From positions 124,001-188,000 of the forward strand of contig NZ_NEVL01000003.1 of the NCBI RefSeq assembly GCF_002261335.1: a stretch of DNA of 64,000 nt. The letters run 5' to 3'. Of the stretch, positions 62,328 to 64,000 are shown piece by piece. The position numbers were made by a program, and so were the translations under genes. This stretch comes from Bordetella genomosp. 1. Its GTDB lineage: Bacteria; Pseudomonadota; Gammaproteobacteria; Burkholderiales; Burkholderiaceae_B. The notes under the pieces are model-generated. The model saw nothing but the letters and a program-made list of their open reading frames with translations, had not been told where the DNA came from and did no database searches. Positions within the stretch are counted from its first letter, which is position 1; every line of letters begins with the position of its first letter.

Positions 62328-63336
62328 GCGTGCGGGAATCCGGGTCTTGGGTTGAATACGGTCTCTGCCTTCGGTGCGAGAAAGAACCGGCCCGACGCGC
62401 CTTCACCGCCACCGTCGCCGGCGCGGGCACCGGCGCGGGCACCGGCGCGGACGCGGGCATCGAGCACCGGGCCCGACAAGGCCGCAGGCCGTCCGTTCAA
62501 AGCGCGGCTTCGATGCGTGCGAGCCGCCGGCATCGCCGTCCGCTGCGCAGACGGAACGCTGGTTCGGCACCCTATGCGATCCGGGGATGGGCCGGGCCGG
62601 CAGCGACGTGCTTAGCGGACCGCATGACCCCGGCGAAACCCAATCTGGTCCGTAGACGCCACAAGCCCGGCGGGAGCCGGCCCCACCCAGCCAGCGCTTC
62701 GGCACAATCGCCGTCCTTTCCCATACAGCGGCCCTCGAACTCGCGGTGTCGCGAAACGGACAGCCCGAAATGGGCCCGTCGAAGCGCCCGGGATACACCC
62801 CTGGAACGGTTCCAGACCGGCCGAAACGGGTTTTTGCCCGTGGCAGGCCGGCGACAGCCGCGCCGCGATCAAACAGTGTTTCAAACGTTGTTGTATGTGA
62901 CTGGGCCCGTTTGACGGCTGCGACCGCGGAATATGAGAGCAAGCACTGGCGCGGCTTTGCGACGGATTTGTCGACGTGAGACGGGTGTCGCTGCCCCCAT
63001 TTTTCAAGGTGCGACATTTTTCGCGGAGTTACGTCCTACAAAGCTGTCACACGTATCGGTTGTGACAAAAGACCCACACCTTTGCGTATTTCGTTACTTC
63101 AATCGGGCTCTGTGTCACGTCCCGTCAGATTTATTCGGAAACCGTCGTCGAAAAATCGACATTCGTTAGAAGAGAAAAGCTTTGTTAGCTGTCGCATTCG
63201 ATAACTGACAGCCTCCCTAAACTCCGGTTTTCTTCGACCCCGGGCGCCTGCCGGACCCGGGTTGGATAACCGCCGTGAGGCGCCGAAATACCGCTCCGTG
63301 CGACACGACGGCGCGGGGGAAGGGTTAGAGAAAGCG
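62328..63336. other. 1-kb intergenic region before the type VI secretion cluster
   Basis: No supported gene. It contains a 12-bp GC-rich tandem repeat (about 62418-62459, unit GGCGCGGGCACC) and, from about 63000 to 63230, an AT-richer stretch with an inverted repeat (63045-63067). The composition and length suit the regulatory region of tssA. Open frames here have no ribosome sites. Confidence 0.5.
63045..63067. promoter_or_regulatory. Inverted repeat upstream of tssA
   Basis: TGTCACA-N9-TGTGACA, perfect 7-bp arms, in an AT-rich region 270 bp before tssA. It resembles CRP/FNR-superfamily or LysR sites in form; the regulator is unknown. Confidence 0.55.
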
Positions 63337-64000
63337 ATGGATTCCGTGCAAGTCTTGCAACGCGTCCCCGCCTGTGGCGAGGACCTCGAATACGATCCGC
63401 TGTTCCTGACGCTGCAGCAGGCCGCGCTGGGCAAGGCCGAGCAGCAGTTCGGCGACACCATCATTCCGGCCGAGGCCGCCGATTGGCGCGAGGTCGAGCG
63501 CCTGGCGTTCGCGCTGCTAGAACGCACCTGCGACGCCCGCATCCTGGCCTACCTGACCCGGGCCTGGACCGAGTTGCGCGGCGTGCCGGGGTACGCCGCC
63601 GGCGTCTCCGTGATCGCCGATGCGCTCGATGGCGACTGGGATGCGCTGCATCCGCGCCTGGACATCGACGGCGAAACCGATCCCCTGCCGCGCATGAACG
63701 CGCTGGCCTCGTTGTGCGCCGTGCAGGAGACGGCCAGCAGCCTGCGCTCGGCGCGGCTGCTCGACGGCATGCATGGCCAGCTCAGCCTGCGCGAGGCCGA
63801 AGCCGTGAGCGAAGGCGCGCGCGAGGCCGACCAGATCTATCCCGGCGGGCGCGAGCGCCTGGTCGAAAAGCTGCGCCAGGCCTGGCTGCAGCAGAGCGCC
63901 GAGCTGCTGGCCGTGGACGACGCACGCGAAAGCCTGCGCCGCATCCAGGCCTGCGTGGCGACGCGGCTGGGCCACGAGTGGGTGCCCGACTTTGCCGGCG
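63337..64000 (+). CDS. tssA: Type VI secretion protein TssA (ImpA N-terminal domain), partial
   Basis: 221 codons to the window edge. The N-terminal CGEDLEYDPLFLTLQQAALGKAEQQFGDTIIPAEAADWREVERLAFALLERTCDARILAYLTRAWTELRGVPGYAAGV is the ImpA-N signature of TssA, the cap and sheath-assembly protein of the type VI secretion system. The ATG follows AGGGTTAGAGAAAGCG (weak ribosome site). It indicates that a T6SS cluster starts here and continues outside. Confidence 0.92.
   Translation, partial: MDSVQVLQRVPACGEDLEYDPLFLTLQQAALGKAEQQFGDTIIPAEAADWREVERLAFALLERTCDARILAYLTRAWTELRGVPGYAAGVSVIADALDGDWDALHPRLDIDGETDPLPRMNALASLCAVQETASSLRSARLLDGMHGQLSLREAEAVSEGAREADQIYPGGRERLVEKLRQAWLQQSAELLAVDDARESLRRIQACVATRLGHEWVPDFAG

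Noticed and set aside
62403-63017. Open frames in the region before tssA
   Set aside because: No ribosome sites, no domain features and low-complexity translation; treated as non-coding.

Overview
The window is GC-rich DNA with strong third-position GC, no visible tRNA or rRNA, several Bug-type (TctC) tripartite-tricarboxylate receptors, a catechol ortho-cleavage cluster and the edge of a type VI secretion cluster. This fits Burkholderiales, most likely Alcaligenaceae of the Bordetella/Achromobacter type. That placement is an inference from gene content, not from a marker gene.

The left half (about 1-33.2 kb) and a second block (41.0-45.3 kb) look like one functional island. Operons and single genes are preceded by a -24/-12 (sigma-54) promoter of form GGCAY-N5-TTGC. 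I count 16 exact matches and 5 close variants, all intergenic and correctly oriented. The island encodes its own sigma-54 factor (rpoN, 10016-11503) and two sigma-54 activators (11788-12771, lacking any sensory domain; 13081-14475, an orphan response regulator). The candidate targets are the GlgA/GlgE/TreS-maltokinase/GlgB alpha-glucan pathway, a glucose-6-phosphate isomerase, a TPP-dependent pyruvate-oxidase-like enzyme, BON, PRC-barrel, DUF883, DUF4142 and glycine-zipper envelope proteins, a general-stress SDR, a copper-storage-like Cys-rich protein, topoisomerase IB, a PfpI protein, a DUF3182/hydrolase/CinA operon, a phosphatase/ClsB/YbhN operon, and many tiny hydrophilic proteins. Many of these promoters are divergent and nearly back to back, and two would give practically leaderless mRNAs. 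I read this as a dedicated sigma-54 general-stress or carbon-storage regulon.

From 33.2 to 41.0 kb the island is interrupted by a catabolic cassette without such promoters: a LysR regulator, two Bug receptors, a creatininase-fold protein, an HpcH/HpaI aldolase, a maleate-isomerase-like protein, an M20 amidohydrolase and a D-2-hydroxyacid dehydrogenase. Most of these genes overlap by ATGA.

From 45.4 to 53.5 kb there is a mixed region with a PadR regulator and a siderophore-interacting flavoprotein, a universal stress protein, an RlmN-type methyltransferase and several unknown proteins. It carries four clusters (18 copies in all) of a 20-bp interspersed repeat. From 53.7 to 58.2 kb lies catB-catA-aromatic acid MFS-benD, without benABC or catC. 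From 58.2 to 62.3 kb lie a degenerate carbamoyltransferase-like protein, a TauD/TfdA dioxygenase, another Bug receptor and an EamA transporter. About 1 kb of non-coding DNA with an inverted-repeat operator then leads into tssA, which runs off the window.
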